DNA of 64,000 nt from positions 682,001 through 746,000 of the forward strand of contig JAUNAC010000001.1 of assembly GCA_030527825.1 (NCBI GenBank). The letters run 5' to 3'. Positions 54,418-64,000 of the stretch are shown piece by piece; within the stretch, counting starts at the first letter, position 1, and every line of letters begins with the position of its first letter. Made by a program: the position numbers and the translations under genes. Source of the DNA: Lautropia sp. Its GTDB lineage: Bacteria > Pseudomonadota > Gammaproteobacteria > Burkholderiales > Burkholderiaceae_E. The notes beneath the pieces were generated by a model. The model was not told where the DNA came from. It ran no database searches and saw nothing but the letters and a program-made list of their open reading frames with translations.

Positions 54418-57400
54418 ATGAAAGCATTGCTGGATCTCTTCAAACAGGTCGAGGAAAGCGACCACTTCGATGCCATCCGCATCGGTCTGGCTTCCCCTGA
54501 CAAGATTCGCTCCTGGTCCTATGGCGAAGTCAAAAAACCCGAGACCATCAACTACCGTACTTTCAAGCCGGAACGTGACGGGCTGTTCTGCGCGAAGATT
54601 TTTGGGCCGATCAAGGACTACGAGTGTCTGTGCGGCAAGTACAAACGCCTCAAGCACCGCGGAGTGATCTGCGAGAAGTGCGGCGTCGAGGTGACTCTGG
54701 CCAAGGTGCGGCGCGAGCGGATGGGTCACATCGAGCTGGCCAGTCCGACTGCACATATCTGGTTTCTGAAGTCGTTGCCGTCACGTCTGGGCATGGTGTT
54801 GGACATGACGCTGCGCGACATCGAACGCGTGCTCTATTTCGAGGCTTATGTGGTGGTCGAGCCGGGGATGACCCCGCTCAAGCGTAACCAGCTGCTGACC
54901 GAAGATGACTTCCTGGCCAAAACTGAGGAGTACGGTGACGAGTTCGTCGCAGCCATGGGCGCCGAGGGTGTGCGGGAGCTGCTCAAGTCGATCGACATCG
55001 ACCGAGAGGTTGAACGTCTGCGCGAGGAGATCCAGGTCACCAGCTCGGAAGCCAAGATCAAAAAAATTGCCAAGCGTCTGAAGGTGCTGGAAGGTTTCCA
55101 GCGTTCGGGTATCCGTCCCGAATGGATGGTTATGGAAGTGTTGCCCGTGCTGCCACCCGAGCTGCGTCCACTCGTGCCTCTGGATGGAGGCCGCTTCGCG
55201 ACGTCGGATCTGAACGATCTGTACCGGCGCGTGATCAACCGGAACAACCGGCTCAAGCGTCTGCTGGAGCTGAAGGCGCCAGAGATCATCGTTCGCAACG
55301 AGAAACGGATGCTGCAGGAGTCGGTCGACTCGCTGCTGGATAACGGTCGTCGTGGCAAGGCGATGACTGGCGCTAACAAGCGCGCGCTCAAGTCGCTGGC
55401 CGACATGATCAAGGGTAAGGGCGGGCGTTTCCGCCAGAACCTGCTGGGTAAACGGGTGGACTACTCCGGCCGTTCGGTCATCGTGGTGGGCCCGCAGCTC
55501 AAACTGCATCAGTGTGGTCTGCCCAAGCTGATGGCACTGGAGCTGTTCAAACCCTTTATTTTTAACAAGCTGGAGGCCATGTCGGCTGCTACCACCATCA
55601 AGCAGGCCAAGAAGATGGTGGACACGCAGGAGCCGATCGTCTGGGATATCCTGGAAGAAGTGATCCGTGAGCACCCGGTGATGCTGAACCGGGCGCCAAC
55701 GCTGCACCGTCTGGGCATTCAGGCATTCGAGCCGGTGCTGATTGAAGGCAAGGCGATCCAGCTACATCCGCTGGTTTGCGCCGCCTTCAACGCCGACTTC
55801 GACGGTGACCAGATGGCTGTTCACGTGCCGCTGTCGCTTGAGGCGCAGATGGAAGCCCGTGCCCTGATGCTGGCTTCGAATAACGTGCTGTTCCCGTCCA
55901 ACGGCGAGCCGTCGATCGTCCCGTCTCAGGATATCGTGCTGGGTCTGTACTACGCTACCCGCGCCAAGGTCAATGGCAAGGGCGAAGGCATGTACCTGGC
56001 CGATATCAAGGAAGTCCAGCGCGCCTATGACAATGGCGAGGTTGAGCTGGGCACCAAGATCACCGTGCGCCTGCACGAGTACGAGCGTATTGGTGACAAC
56101 GAATTCCGCCCGCATTTCAAGCGTTTTGAGACAACGGTCGGGCGCGCACTGCTTTCCGAGATTCTGCCGAAAGGGCTTCCGTTCGATCTGATGAACCGGG
56201 CGTTGAAGAAGAAGGAAATTTCGCGTCTGATCAACGCGTCGTTCCGTCGCTGCGGCCTGCGTGCCACGGTCATCCTGGCTGACCAGCTGATGCAGAATGG
56301 TTTCCGCCTGGCAACCCGGGGCGGAATCTCCATCGCCATCGACGACATGCTGGTGCCGCCTTCCAAGCCGCAGATTCTGGCGGCCGCCGAGAAGGAGGTC
56401 AAAGAGATCGAGCAGCAGTACACCTCAGGTCTGGTGACCCAAGGGGAGCGTTACAACAAGGTCGTTGATATCTGGTCCAAAGCCGGAGACCAGGTCGCCA
56501 AGGCGATGATGGATCAGCTGGCGACTGAAGACGTCATCAATCGCGAAGGGCTTGCCCAGAAGCAGGAGTCGTTCAATGCCATCTACATGATGGCCGACTC
56601 CGGAGCCCGTGGTTCCGCCACCCAGATTCGCCAGCTGGCGGGGATGCGGGGCCTGATGGCCAAGCCGGACGGTTCGATCATCGAGACGCCGATCACCGCG
56701 AACTTCCGTGAGGGGCTGAACGTTCTGCAGTACTTCATCTCCACGCACGGTGCCCGTAAAGGTCTGGCCGACACGGCGCTGAAAACAGCAAACTCCGGGT
56801 ACTTGACCCGTCGTCTGGTTGATGTTGCCCAGGATCTGGTTGTGACGGAGCAGGACTGCGGCACAACCAATGGCGTCGCCATGCGGGCCCTGGTCGAGGG
56901 GGGTGAAGTCATTGAACCGCTGCGTGACCGGGTGCTTGGACGCGTCACTGCGGTAGATGTCATCAACCCGGAAACCCAGGAAACTGCTATTCCCGCCGGT
57001 GAGCTGCTCAACGAGGATCTGGTCGAGAAGATCGAGCAGCTTGGCATCGACGAAGTCCGGGTGCGCACCCCGCTCACCTGCGATGTGCGCTATGGTCTGT
57101 GCGCCAAATGTTATGGTCGCGACCTGGGACGTGGCGTGCTGGTCAACACCGGCGAGTCGGTTGGCATCATCGCCGCACAGTCGATCGGCGAGCCTGGGAC
57201 GCAGCTGACGATGCGCACCTTCCACATCGGGGGGGCCGCATCACGTGCTGCTGTGGCCAGTTCGGTGGAAACCAAATCAAATGGTACCGCCCGTTTTACG
57301 GCCACCATGCGCTACATCACCAATGCGAAGGGTGAGCTGATCGTCATTTCGCGCTCGGGTGAGGTCATGATCACCGATGACAACGGACGGGAACGTGAGC

Positions 57401-58743
57401 GGCACAAGATCCCTTACGGCGCCACGCTGCATGTGCATGATGGACAGGTGCTCACCGCCGGTTCGCAACTGGCTAGCTGGGATCCGCTCACGCGGCCGAT
57501 CATCAGCGAGTATGCCGGTACGGTGAAATTCGAAAACGTCGAAGAAGGGGTGACGGTAGCCAAGCAGGTCGACGAGGTCACGGGTCTGTCGACCCAGGTG
57601 GTCATCGACGGCAAACGGCGCGGCACCAGTACACGGAATGTCCGTCCGACGATGAAGTTGATCAACGAAAGTGGCGAGGAAGTGAAAATCGCCGGTACCG
57701 ATCACTCCGTGCAAATCGGCTTCCCCGTGGGGGCACTGATCACGGTGCGCGACGGTCAGCTGGTTTCGGTCGGTGAAGTGTTGGCACGGATTCCTCAGGA
57801 GTCACAGAAAAACCGGGATATTACCGGGGGCCTGCCCCGGGTGGCGGAGCTGTTCGAAGCCCGTTCGCCCAAGGATGCCGGCATGCTGGCCGAAGTCACG
57901 GGTACCGTGTCCTTCGGTAAGGACACCAAGGGCAAACAGCGACTGGTCATTACTGACCTGGATGGGAATGCGCATGAGTTCCTGATTCCCAAGGAGAAGC
58001 ACGTTCTGGTGCATGATGGTCAGGTCGTGAACAAGGGTGAGATGATTGTCGATGGCCCCGCTGATCCGCACGATATCCTGCGCCTGCTGGGCATAGAAGC
58101 CTTGTCACGCTACATCGTCGATGAAGTTCAGGACGTGTACCGCCTGCAGGGGGTAAAAATCAACGACAAGCACATCGAGGTCATCGTGCGTCAGATGCTG
58201 CGGCGCGTGGTGGTGACCGAACCCGGTGGGACCAACTTCATCGTGGGTGAACAGGTCGAGCGTAGCGAGATTCTGGACGCCACCGACAAGATGATTGCCG
58301 AAGGCAAGCTTCCACCGTCTTATGACAATATTTTGCTGGGTATTACGAAGGCATCGCTGTCGACCGATTCGTTCATTTCCGCTGCTTCCTTCCAGGAAAC
58401 AACCCGTGTGCTGACCGAAGCAGCCATCATGGGCAAACGCGATGATCTGCGCGGGCTGAAGGAAAACGTCATCGTCGGTCGCCTGATTCCCGCGGGTACG
58501 GGCCTGGCCTATCACAAGGCACGTCACGACAAGGAATCGGCCGAAGCGCAGGAAGCCGCTGCGCTGGCGGCGGCAGAGGCTGCATTCAGCATACCGCAGG
58601 CCCAGGAAACTGAACTGGTGACAAGTGAAGAGACTCCGTCATCGGCCGTGTCGGCTGCACTGGATCTGAGCACACTGTTTGGTGGCGCCTCTTCGTCGTC
58701 GGCAGGAGAGTCCCCGGCTGATAACCCAGGTACAGACGAGTGA
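54418..58743 (+). CDS. rpoC: RNA polymerase beta-prime subunit
   Basis: The 1441-aa subunit carries the active site [12 protein letters not shown] (near residue 460), whose three aspartates hold the catalytic magnesium, the N-terminal zinc cysteines C70, C72, C85 and C88, and a second zinc site ([13 protein letters not shown], near 890). The last about 50 residues are a serine/alanine/glutamate-rich tail. Confidence 0.98.
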   Translation: MKALLDLFKQVEESDHFDAIRIGLASPDKIRSWSYGEVKKPETINYRTFKPERDGLFCAKIFGPIKDYECLCGKYKRLKHRGVICEKCGVEVTLAKVRRERMGHIELASPTAHIWFLKSLPSRLGMVLDMTLRDIERVLYFEAYVVVEPGMTPLKRNQLLTEDDFLAKTEEYGDEFVAAMGAEGVRELLKSIDIDREVERLREEIQVTSSEAKIKKIAKRLKVLEGFQRSGIRPEWMVMEVLPVLPPELRPLVPLDGGRFATSDLNDLYRRVINRNNRLKRLLELKAPEIIVRNEKRMLQESVDSLLDNGRRGKAMTGANKRALKSLADMIKGKGGRFRQNLLGKRVDYSGRSVIVVGPQLKLHQCGLPKLMALELFKPFIFNKLEAMSAATTIKQAKKMVDTQEPIVWDILEEVIREHPVMLNRAPTLHRLGIQAFEPVLIEGKAIQLHPLVCAAFNADFDGDQMAVHVPLSLEAQMEARALMLASNNVLFPSNGEPSIVPSQDIVLGLYYATRAKVNGKGEGMYLADIKEVQRAYDNGEVELGTKITVRLHEYERIGDNEFRPHFKRFETTVGRALLSEILPKGLPFDLMNRALKKKEISRLINASFRRCGLRATVILADQLMQNGFRLATRGGISIAIDDMLVPPSKPQILAAAEKEVKEIEQQYTSGLVTQGERYNKVVDIWSKAGDQVAKAMMDQLATEDVINREGLAQKQESFNAIYMMADSGARGSATQIRQLAGMRGLMAKPDGSIIETPITANFREGLNVLQYFISTHGARKGLADTALKTANSGYLTRRLVDVAQDLVVTEQDCGTTNGVAMRALVEGGEVIEPLRDRVLGRVTAVDVINPETQETAIPAGELLNEDLVEKIEQLGIDEVRVRTPLTCDVRYGLCAKCYGRDLGRGVLVNTGESVGIIAAQSIGEPGTQLTMRTFHIGGAASRAAVASSVETKSNGTARFTATMRYITNAKGELIVISRSGEVMITDDNGRERERHKIPYGATLHVHDGQVLTAGSQLASWDPLTRPIISEYAGTVKFENVEEGVTVAKQVDEVTGLSTQVVIDGKRRGTSTRNVRPTMKLINESGEEVKIAGTDHSVQIGFPVGALITVRDGQLVSVGEVLARIPQESQKNRDITGGLPRVAELFEARSPKDAGMLAEVTGTVSFGKDTKGKQRLVITDLDGNAHEFLIPKEKHVLVHDGQVVNKGEMIVDGPADPHDILRLLGIEALSRYIVDEVQDVYRLQGVKINDKHIEVIVRQMLRRVVVTEPGGTNFIVGEQVERSEILDATDKMIAEGKLPPSYDNILLGITKASLSTDSFISAASFQETTRVLTEAAIMGKRDDLRGLKENVIVGRLIPAGTGLAYHKARHDKESAEAQEAAALAAAEAAFSIPQAQETELVTSEETPSSAVSAALDLSTLFGGASSSSAGESPADNPGTDE

Positions 58744-58787
58744 GACTGATCACTTGAAAAAGGGGTGCCTGGTGTATCCCTGATCTC

Positions 58788-58822
58788 AGGGCCGGCAATG
58801 TGCAGTAGGCATTGTCGGCCCT
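58788..58822 (+). terminator. Hairpin after rpoC
   Basis: AGGGCCGGCAATG pairs with CATTGTCGGCCCT (13 bp, one G-T pair) around a 9-nt loop, 44 bp after the rpoC stop. No T-run follows, but position and strength suit the end of the rpoBC transcript. Confidence 0.6.
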
Positions 58823-59093
58823 GTTGCCGTAGTCACGGATCAAGTAGGAAGACAGGGTCTGGGGTCTCTGTGATGTTCAGGCAAAAGTGGCGAATAGACG
58901 ACACAATTACAGATAATTACTATTAAGCAAGTCGACGTCATCCCATAACGGGAAAAGCGTTAAATAATCCCACGGCTGGGTTTGAGAATGGACTTTGTCA
59001 CGAACCAGCCAGAAGTCACAGCCATACGGTCAATTTAACAGGACAATAATGGGTCGCCGGGGTGTCTGACACCCATCGTCAGGAGAATTCTCT
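58823..59093. other. Spacer between rpoC terminator and HicB-like gene
   Basis: The stretch has no gene. Its middle (about 58,890-58,975) is AT-rich against the GC-rich surroundings and may hold the promoter of the HicB-like gene. Confidence 0.4.
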
Positions 59094-59324
59094 ATGACAG
59101 CCTATGCAATCGTCGTCGAACAACGTGGCAACTGCTTTCGGGCCTATGTTCCTGACTTTCCCGGCTGCACTGCGACAGGCAACAGCCTTGCGGAGGCAGA
59201 GGCCGGGGTGCGGGATGCGCTGCGTCTGCTGACAGGGCCAGGTGCAGTGAGGGGTAGCATTCCAGTGCCGCTGGAACATGGTGGGTACCATCAGGTTCTG
59301 CCAGCAAGAGGGCTTGCAACCTGA
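59094..59324 (+). CDS. HicB-like small protein
   Basis: The 76-aa product opens with TAYAIVVEQRGNCFRAYVPD and FPGCTATGNSLAEAEAGVRD, the partial RNase-H-like fold of HicB antitoxins. It is shorter than classical HicB and shows no DNA-binding tail, and no HicA toxin (dsRNA-binding, about 60 aa) is adjacent, so it may be an orphan. A GGAG ribosome site lies 9 nt before the ATG. It stands alone between rpoC and the str operon. Confidence 0.8.
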   Translation: MTAYAIVVEQRGNCFRAYVPDFPGCTATGNSLAEAEAGVRDALRLLTGPGAVRGSIPVPLEHGGYHQVLPARGLAT

Positions 59325-59693
59325 CGGCCTGAACGGGGGCCTGGCGGGGCCGCCGGTAGGTCAGATAGTGGCGCCGGGTGCCAGGTCAGGTGGACTGGTT
59401 TGGGTGAATGGCTGTCGGGTCTGCATTGACGCACTGACGAGTTCTCCCTATAATCCCCTGCTCCTGGGGCAGGCTGAGCGCTGCGCCAGATGCGCTCTTT
59501 GGATAGCACCGGGCCGTTGGACAATGGTAGCGGCGTCGATCGAAGGGACATCAGGCAGCAAGGCAGTCCCCATGAGGTCAGGTTTTCCTGACCAGACGAA
59601 TCGAATTCAGGCAGACGCCACCGGGCGTTGTGCCATGGATTGACACCGATCGACGCAGCCATGTGGCTGCTCTCAAATCCAAGCTCAATAGCC
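59325..59693. other. Leader region of the str operon
   Basis: The 369 bp hold no gene but contain the promoter at 59,426 and a long 5' leader of about 230 nt before rpsL. Confidence 0.6.
59426..59454 (+). promoter_or_regulatory. Sigma70 promoter of rpsL-rpsG-fusA-tuf
   Basis: TTGACG (59426-59431) and a perfect TATAAT (59449-59454) are exactly 17 nt apart. It precedes rpsL by about 240 bp with no gene between. Confidence 0.85.
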
Positions 59694-60074
59694 ATGCCAA
59701 CCATCAATCAGCTCGTACGCAAACCGCGTCAGTCTGCGGTCGTCAAGAGCAAAAGCCCCGCGCTGGAAGATTGTCCACAGCGCCGTGGGGTCTGCACCCG
59801 CGTCTACACCACGACGCCGAAAAAACCGAACTCCGCGCTGCGGAAAGTGGCCAAGGTTCGCCTGACCAACGGTTTTGAGGTCATCAGCTACATCGGCGGC
59901 GAAGGCCACAACCTGCAGGAGCACTCGGTTGTCCTGATCCGTGGTGGCCGGGTGAAGGATCTGCCTGGTGTGCGTTACCACATCGTCCGGGGTTCCCTGG
60001 ATCTGCAGGGCGTCAAGGATCGTAAACAGGCCCGTTCCAAATACGGCGCCAAACGGCCCAAGGCGTCCAAGTAA
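59694..60074 (+). CDS. rpsL: Ribosomal protein S12
   Basis: The 126-aa decoding-centre protein begins [13 protein letters not shown]. The streptomycin-determining stretch [13 protein letters not shown] keeps both lysines (K43, K44), which fits a streptomycin-sensitive ribosome. The frame is open upstream but the ATG at 59694 matches all homologues. Confidence 0.98.
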   Translation: MPTINQLVRKPRQSAVVKSKSPALEDCPQRRGVCTRVYTTTPKKPNSALRKVAKVRLTNGFEVISYIGGEGHNLQEHSVVLIRGGRVKDLPGVRYHIVRGSLDLQGVKDRKQARSKYGAKRPKASK

Positions 60075-60330
60075 TCTCCGCTTCCGTGCACGGATTTCTC
60101 TCCGGGAGGAATCCTGCACAGGGTGGTTTGGGGGCGATGTCAGCGATGGGCGCAAACCGCTCCGCCATCCAGTAAGCGATCCCGTCTTTCCGGCATTCGG
60201 AAAAGGTGCGGGGTCAGGGTGAACATGTCTTATCTGTCCAGTCAGTACGCACGTCGGGTCGATGATCTGGGTTCGTGCTGTTCTCGTGGTGTGGGCGGTT
60301 CGCCAGCTGAATTTCATCCAGAGGTCTAAA

Positions 60331-60801
60331 ATGCCACGTCGTCGCGAAGTACCGAAGCGCGTGATCCTGCCGGATCCGCTCTATCACAATGAAGAAGTCG
60401 CCAAATTCATCAACGTCCTGATGCTGTCTGGCAAGAAAGCTGTTGCCGAGCGCATCCTGTATGGCGCTTTCGAGATCATCCGCAGCAAGAGCGGTAAAGA
60501 CCCGATCGAAGTCTTTAACGTAGCGCTGTCCAACTCCCGTCCGATGGTCGAGGTCAAGAGCCGTCGCGTCGGGGGGGCTAACTATCAGGTGCCGGTGGAA
60601 GTCCGCCCTGTTCGCCGTACTGCCCTGGCCATGCGTTGGTTGCGGGAAGCCGCCAAGAAGCGCGCCGAGAAGTCGATGGGCCAGCGCCTTGCCAATGAAC
60701 TGATGGAAGCTGCCGAGAACCGTGGTGGCGCCGTCAAGCGCCGCGACGAAGTTCACCGCATGGCTGAAGCCAACCGCGCCTTCTCGCACTTCCGCTTCTG
60801 A
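60331..60801 (+). CDS. rpsG: Ribosomal protein S7
   Basis: The 156-aa protein initiates assembly of the 30S head and in relatives represses the str operon. It begins [15 protein letters not shown] and contains the C-terminal [19 protein letters not shown]. It lies 256 bp after rpsL, a rather long spacer for this operon. Confidence 0.98.
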   Translation: MPRRREVPKRVILPDPLYHNEEVAKFINVLMLSGKKAVAERILYGAFEIIRSKSGKDPIEVFNVALSNSRPMVEVKSRRVGGANYQVPVEVRPVRRTALAMRWLREAAKKRAEKSMGQRLANELMEAAENRGGAVKRRDEVHRMAEANRAFSHFRF

Positions 60802-60923
60802 CCCGTCACTGACGGAACGGGGGCCTAGCGCCCTCTCCGCACCGGATCGGGTGGTGTCTGCTGCAAAACGCGGTAAGGCCACCCGGTTCCGTGCCCTCAT
60901 GTATTACTCAAGGACTCACCATC

Positions 60924-63029
60924 ATGGCTCGCAAGACTCCCATCGAGCGCTACCGGAATATTGGTATTTCGGCCCACATCGATGCTGGAAAAACCACGAC
61001 TACCGAGCGCATCCTGTATTACACCGGCGTCAACCACAAGCTGGGTGAAGTGCATGATGGCGCGGCCACGACCGACTGGATGGAGCAGGAGCAGGAGCGG
61101 GGCATCACCATTACCTCGGCTGCTGTGACCACCTTCTGGAAAGGGATGGATCTTTCCTACCCGGAACACCGGATCAACATCATTGACACCCCGGGACACG
61201 TCGATTTCACCATTGAGGTGGAGCGTTCGATGCGGGTGCTGGATGGTGCCTGCATGGTCTACTGCGCCGTCGGCGGTGTCCAGCCCCAGTCCGAGACGGT
61301 CTGGCGTCAGGCAAACAAATATCATGTGCCCCGGCTGGCGTTCGTCAACAAGATGGACCGCACCGGCGCCAATTTCTTCAAGGTCTATGACCAGATGAAG
61401 ACCCGCCTGCGCGCCAGCCCGGTGCCGGTGGTGATTCCGATCGGTGCCGAAGACAAGTTCGAAGGCGTCGTTGACCTGATCAAGATGAAAGCCATCTACT
61501 GGGATGATTCCACCCAGGGGATGAAGTTCGAATATCGTGACATTCCGGCCAACCTGAAGGAACAGGCTGTCGAATGGCGCGAGAAAATGCTCGAAGCCGC
61601 GGCTGAATCGGGTGAAGACCTGATGAACGAGTATCTCGAAAATGGGGATCTCTCGGAAGAGAAGATCAAGGCCGGTCTGCGCAAGCGCACGATCGCCAAT
61701 GAAATTCAGCCGATGCTGTGTGGTACCGCCTTCAAGAACAAGGGCGTACAGCGGATGCTGGATGCCGTGATCGACTTCCTGCCGTCGCCGGTGGAAATTC
61801 CGCCGATCGAGGGTGAGAACGAAGATCACGAGAAAGTGACCCGCAAGGCCGACGACAACGAGAAGTTCGCTGCGCTCGCCTTCAAGCTGATGACCGACCC
61901 GTTCGTTGGCCAGCTCACCTTCGTGCGTGTTTATTCGGGCGTTCTGAATTCAGGCGACACCGTTCTCAATGCCACACGTGGCAAGAAAGAGCGCATCGGC
62001 CGTCTGCTGCAGATGCATGCGAACAACCGCGAGGAAATCAAGGAAGTGCGCGCGGGCGATATCGCGGCCGTTGTCGGTCTGAAGGAAGTCACCACGGGTG
62101 AGACGCTGACGGACATTGGTTCGCCGATCATCCTGGAACGCATGGTCTTCCCCGAGCCCGTCATCCGTCAGGCCATTGAACCGAAGTCGAAAGCCGACCA
62201 GGAAAAAATGGGTCTTGCGCTCAGCCGTCTGGCGGCCGAGGATCCGTCCTTCCGCGTGCATACCGACGAGGAATCCGGTCAGACCATCATCGGCGGGATG
62301 GGCGAGCTGCATCTGGAGATCATCGTTGACCGGATGAAGCGCGAGTTCAACGTGGAAGCCAACGTTGGCAAGCCGCAGGTGGCCTACCGCGAAACCATCC
62401 GCAAGACGGTGGATTCGGCAGAAGCGAAGTTCGTCAAGCAGTCCGGCGGTCGTGGTCAGTATGGTCACGTCGTGCTCAAGCTCGAGCCGCTGGAGCCGGG
62501 TGGCCCGAACTTCGAGTTCGTCGATGCCATCAAGGGTGGTGTGGTGCCGCGCGAGTTCATCCCTGCCGTACAGAAGGGGATCGAGGAAACGTTGCCCACT
62601 GGCGTGCTGGCTGGCTATCCGGTCGTGGATGTGAAGGTGACGCTGCACTTCGGTTCCTACCACGATGTGGACTCGAACGAAAACGCCTTCAAGCAGGCAG
62701 CTTCGATGGCCTTCAAGGAAGGGATGCGCAAAGCCAGCCCGGTTCTGCTGGAGCCGATGATGGCGGTGGAAGTGGAAACGCCCGAAGAATATGCCGGTAC
62801 CGTGATGGGCGATCTGTCATCGCGGCGGGGCATGATCCAGGGGATGGAAGACATGGTGGGCGGTGGCAAGCAGGTCAAGGCCGAAGTGCCGCTGGCCGAG
62901 ATGTTCGGCTATGCCACCACACTGCGGTCACTGACCCAGGGGCGTGCTACTTACACTATGGAATTCAAACAATATGCCGAAGCGCCGAAAAACGTCGCCG
63001 AGGCTGTCATCGCGGCCCGGACCAAGTAA
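60924..63029 (+). CDS. fusA: Elongation factor G
   Basis: The 701-aa GTPase drives translocation. G-motifs are AHIDAGKTT (G1), DTPGHVDFT (G3) and NKMDR (G4), and the domain IV tip region is present. The ATG at 60924 ([14 protein letters not shown]) matches homologues; the frame is open 11 codons upstream. The second tuf copy starts 60 bp after the stop. Confidence 0.98.
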   Translation: MARKTPIERYRNIGISAHIDAGKTTTTERILYYTGVNHKLGEVHDGAATTDWMEQEQERGITITSAAVTTFWKGMDLSYPEHRINIIDTPGHVDFTIEVERSMRVLDGACMVYCAVGGVQPQSETVWRQANKYHVPRLAFVNKMDRTGANFFKVYDQMKTRLRASPVPVVIPIGAEDKFEGVVDLIKMKAIYWDDSTQGMKFEYRDIPANLKEQAVEWREKMLEAAAESGEDLMNEYLENGDLSEEKIKAGLRKRTIANEIQPMLCGTAFKNKGVQRMLDAVIDFLPSPVEIPPIEGENEDHEKVTRKADDNEKFAALAFKLMTDPFVGQLTFVRVYSGVLNSGDTVLNATRGKKERIGRLLQMHANNREEIKEVRAGDIAAVVGLKEVTTGETLTDIGSPIILERMVFPEPVIRQAIEPKSKADQEKMGLALSRLAAEDPSFRVHTDEESGQTIIGGMGELHLEIIVDRMKREFNVEANVGKPQVAYRETIRKTVDSAEAKFVKQSGGRGQYGHVVLKLEPLEPGGPNFEFVDAIKGGVVPREFIPAVQKGIEETLPTGVLAGYPVVDVKVTLHFGSYHDVDSNENAFKQAASMAFKEGMRKASPVLLEPMMAVEVETPEEYAGTVMGDLSSRRGMIQGMEDMVGGGKQVKAEVPLAEMFGYATTLRSLTQGRATYTMEFKQYAEAPKNVAEAVIAARTK

Positions 63030-63089
63030 CACGGGTTCGGACCACACACATACACTCTGACAGAAAGAGCATCAGGAGCAAGATAGAAA

Positions 63090-64000
<911 letters not shown>

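Overview
The window reads as chromosome of a high-GC betaproteobacterium, most likely in Burkholderiales. The evidence is the gene order of the translation and transcription core (tRNA-Tyr, tRNA-Gly, tRNA-Thr, tuf, tRNA-Trp, secE, nusG, rplK, rplA, rplJ, rplL, rpoB, rpoC, rpsL, rpsG, fusA, tuf) and the protein families around it. I do not name a genus.

Layout. (1) 1-4,100, minus strand: a probable metal-uptake operon (DUF2946 protein, TonB-dependent receptor, PepSY membrane protein cut by the window edge). (2) 4,529-11,423: a DUF3482 GTPase, a DUF2868 membrane protein and gshA in tight succession, then DUF1415 and a divergent glyoxalase-fold gene. (3) 11,668-22,614: glycogen metabolism. glgC-glgA lie on the plus strand; malQ, glgX and glgP lie on the minus strand; a LysR regulator lies between the two groups. 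No branching enzyme (glgB) is visible. (4) 23,317-23,631: tRNA-Tyr and tRNA-Gly behind a good sigma70 promoter. (5) 23,618-37,900: an integrated genomic island bounded by a 16-bp direct repeat of the tRNA-Gly 3' end. Its left arm holds decayed flavodoxin and LysR genes. Its body is one minus-strand, seven-gene, mostly overlapping operon: RHH regulator, DUF499 ATPase, DUF3780, DarT-like ADP-ribosyltransferase, DarG-like macrodomain antitoxin, DUF1156 adenine methyltransferase, and a PLD-SNF2 helicase. This is the most interesting content of the window: a probable anti-phage system with a DarTG toxin-antitoxin pair built into it. No integrase is recognisable. (6) 37,900-44,414: a Crp/Fnr regulator, a second DUF2946 protein, a DsbA-family protein, a truncated hemoglobin, a diflavin reductase, a stand-alone PAS protein and a lipoprotein-like metallo-beta-lactamase-fold protein. 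(7) 44,600-64,000: tRNA-Thr through rpoC and the str operon, interrupted only by a small HicB-like gene between rpoC and rpsL. The second tuf copy runs off the window and matches the first at the DNA level wherever I compared them.

How the parts work together. The glg/mal genes make ADP-glucose, polymerise it and degrade the polymer. The PAS/reductase/hemoglobin genes look like an oxygen- or NO-linked redox unit. In the island operon the methyltransferase could mark host DNA, the DUF499 ATPase and helicase could sense or process foreign DNA, and DarT could modify DNA when DarG is lost or overwhelmed. That last scheme is inference from protein families, not something the sequence proves.
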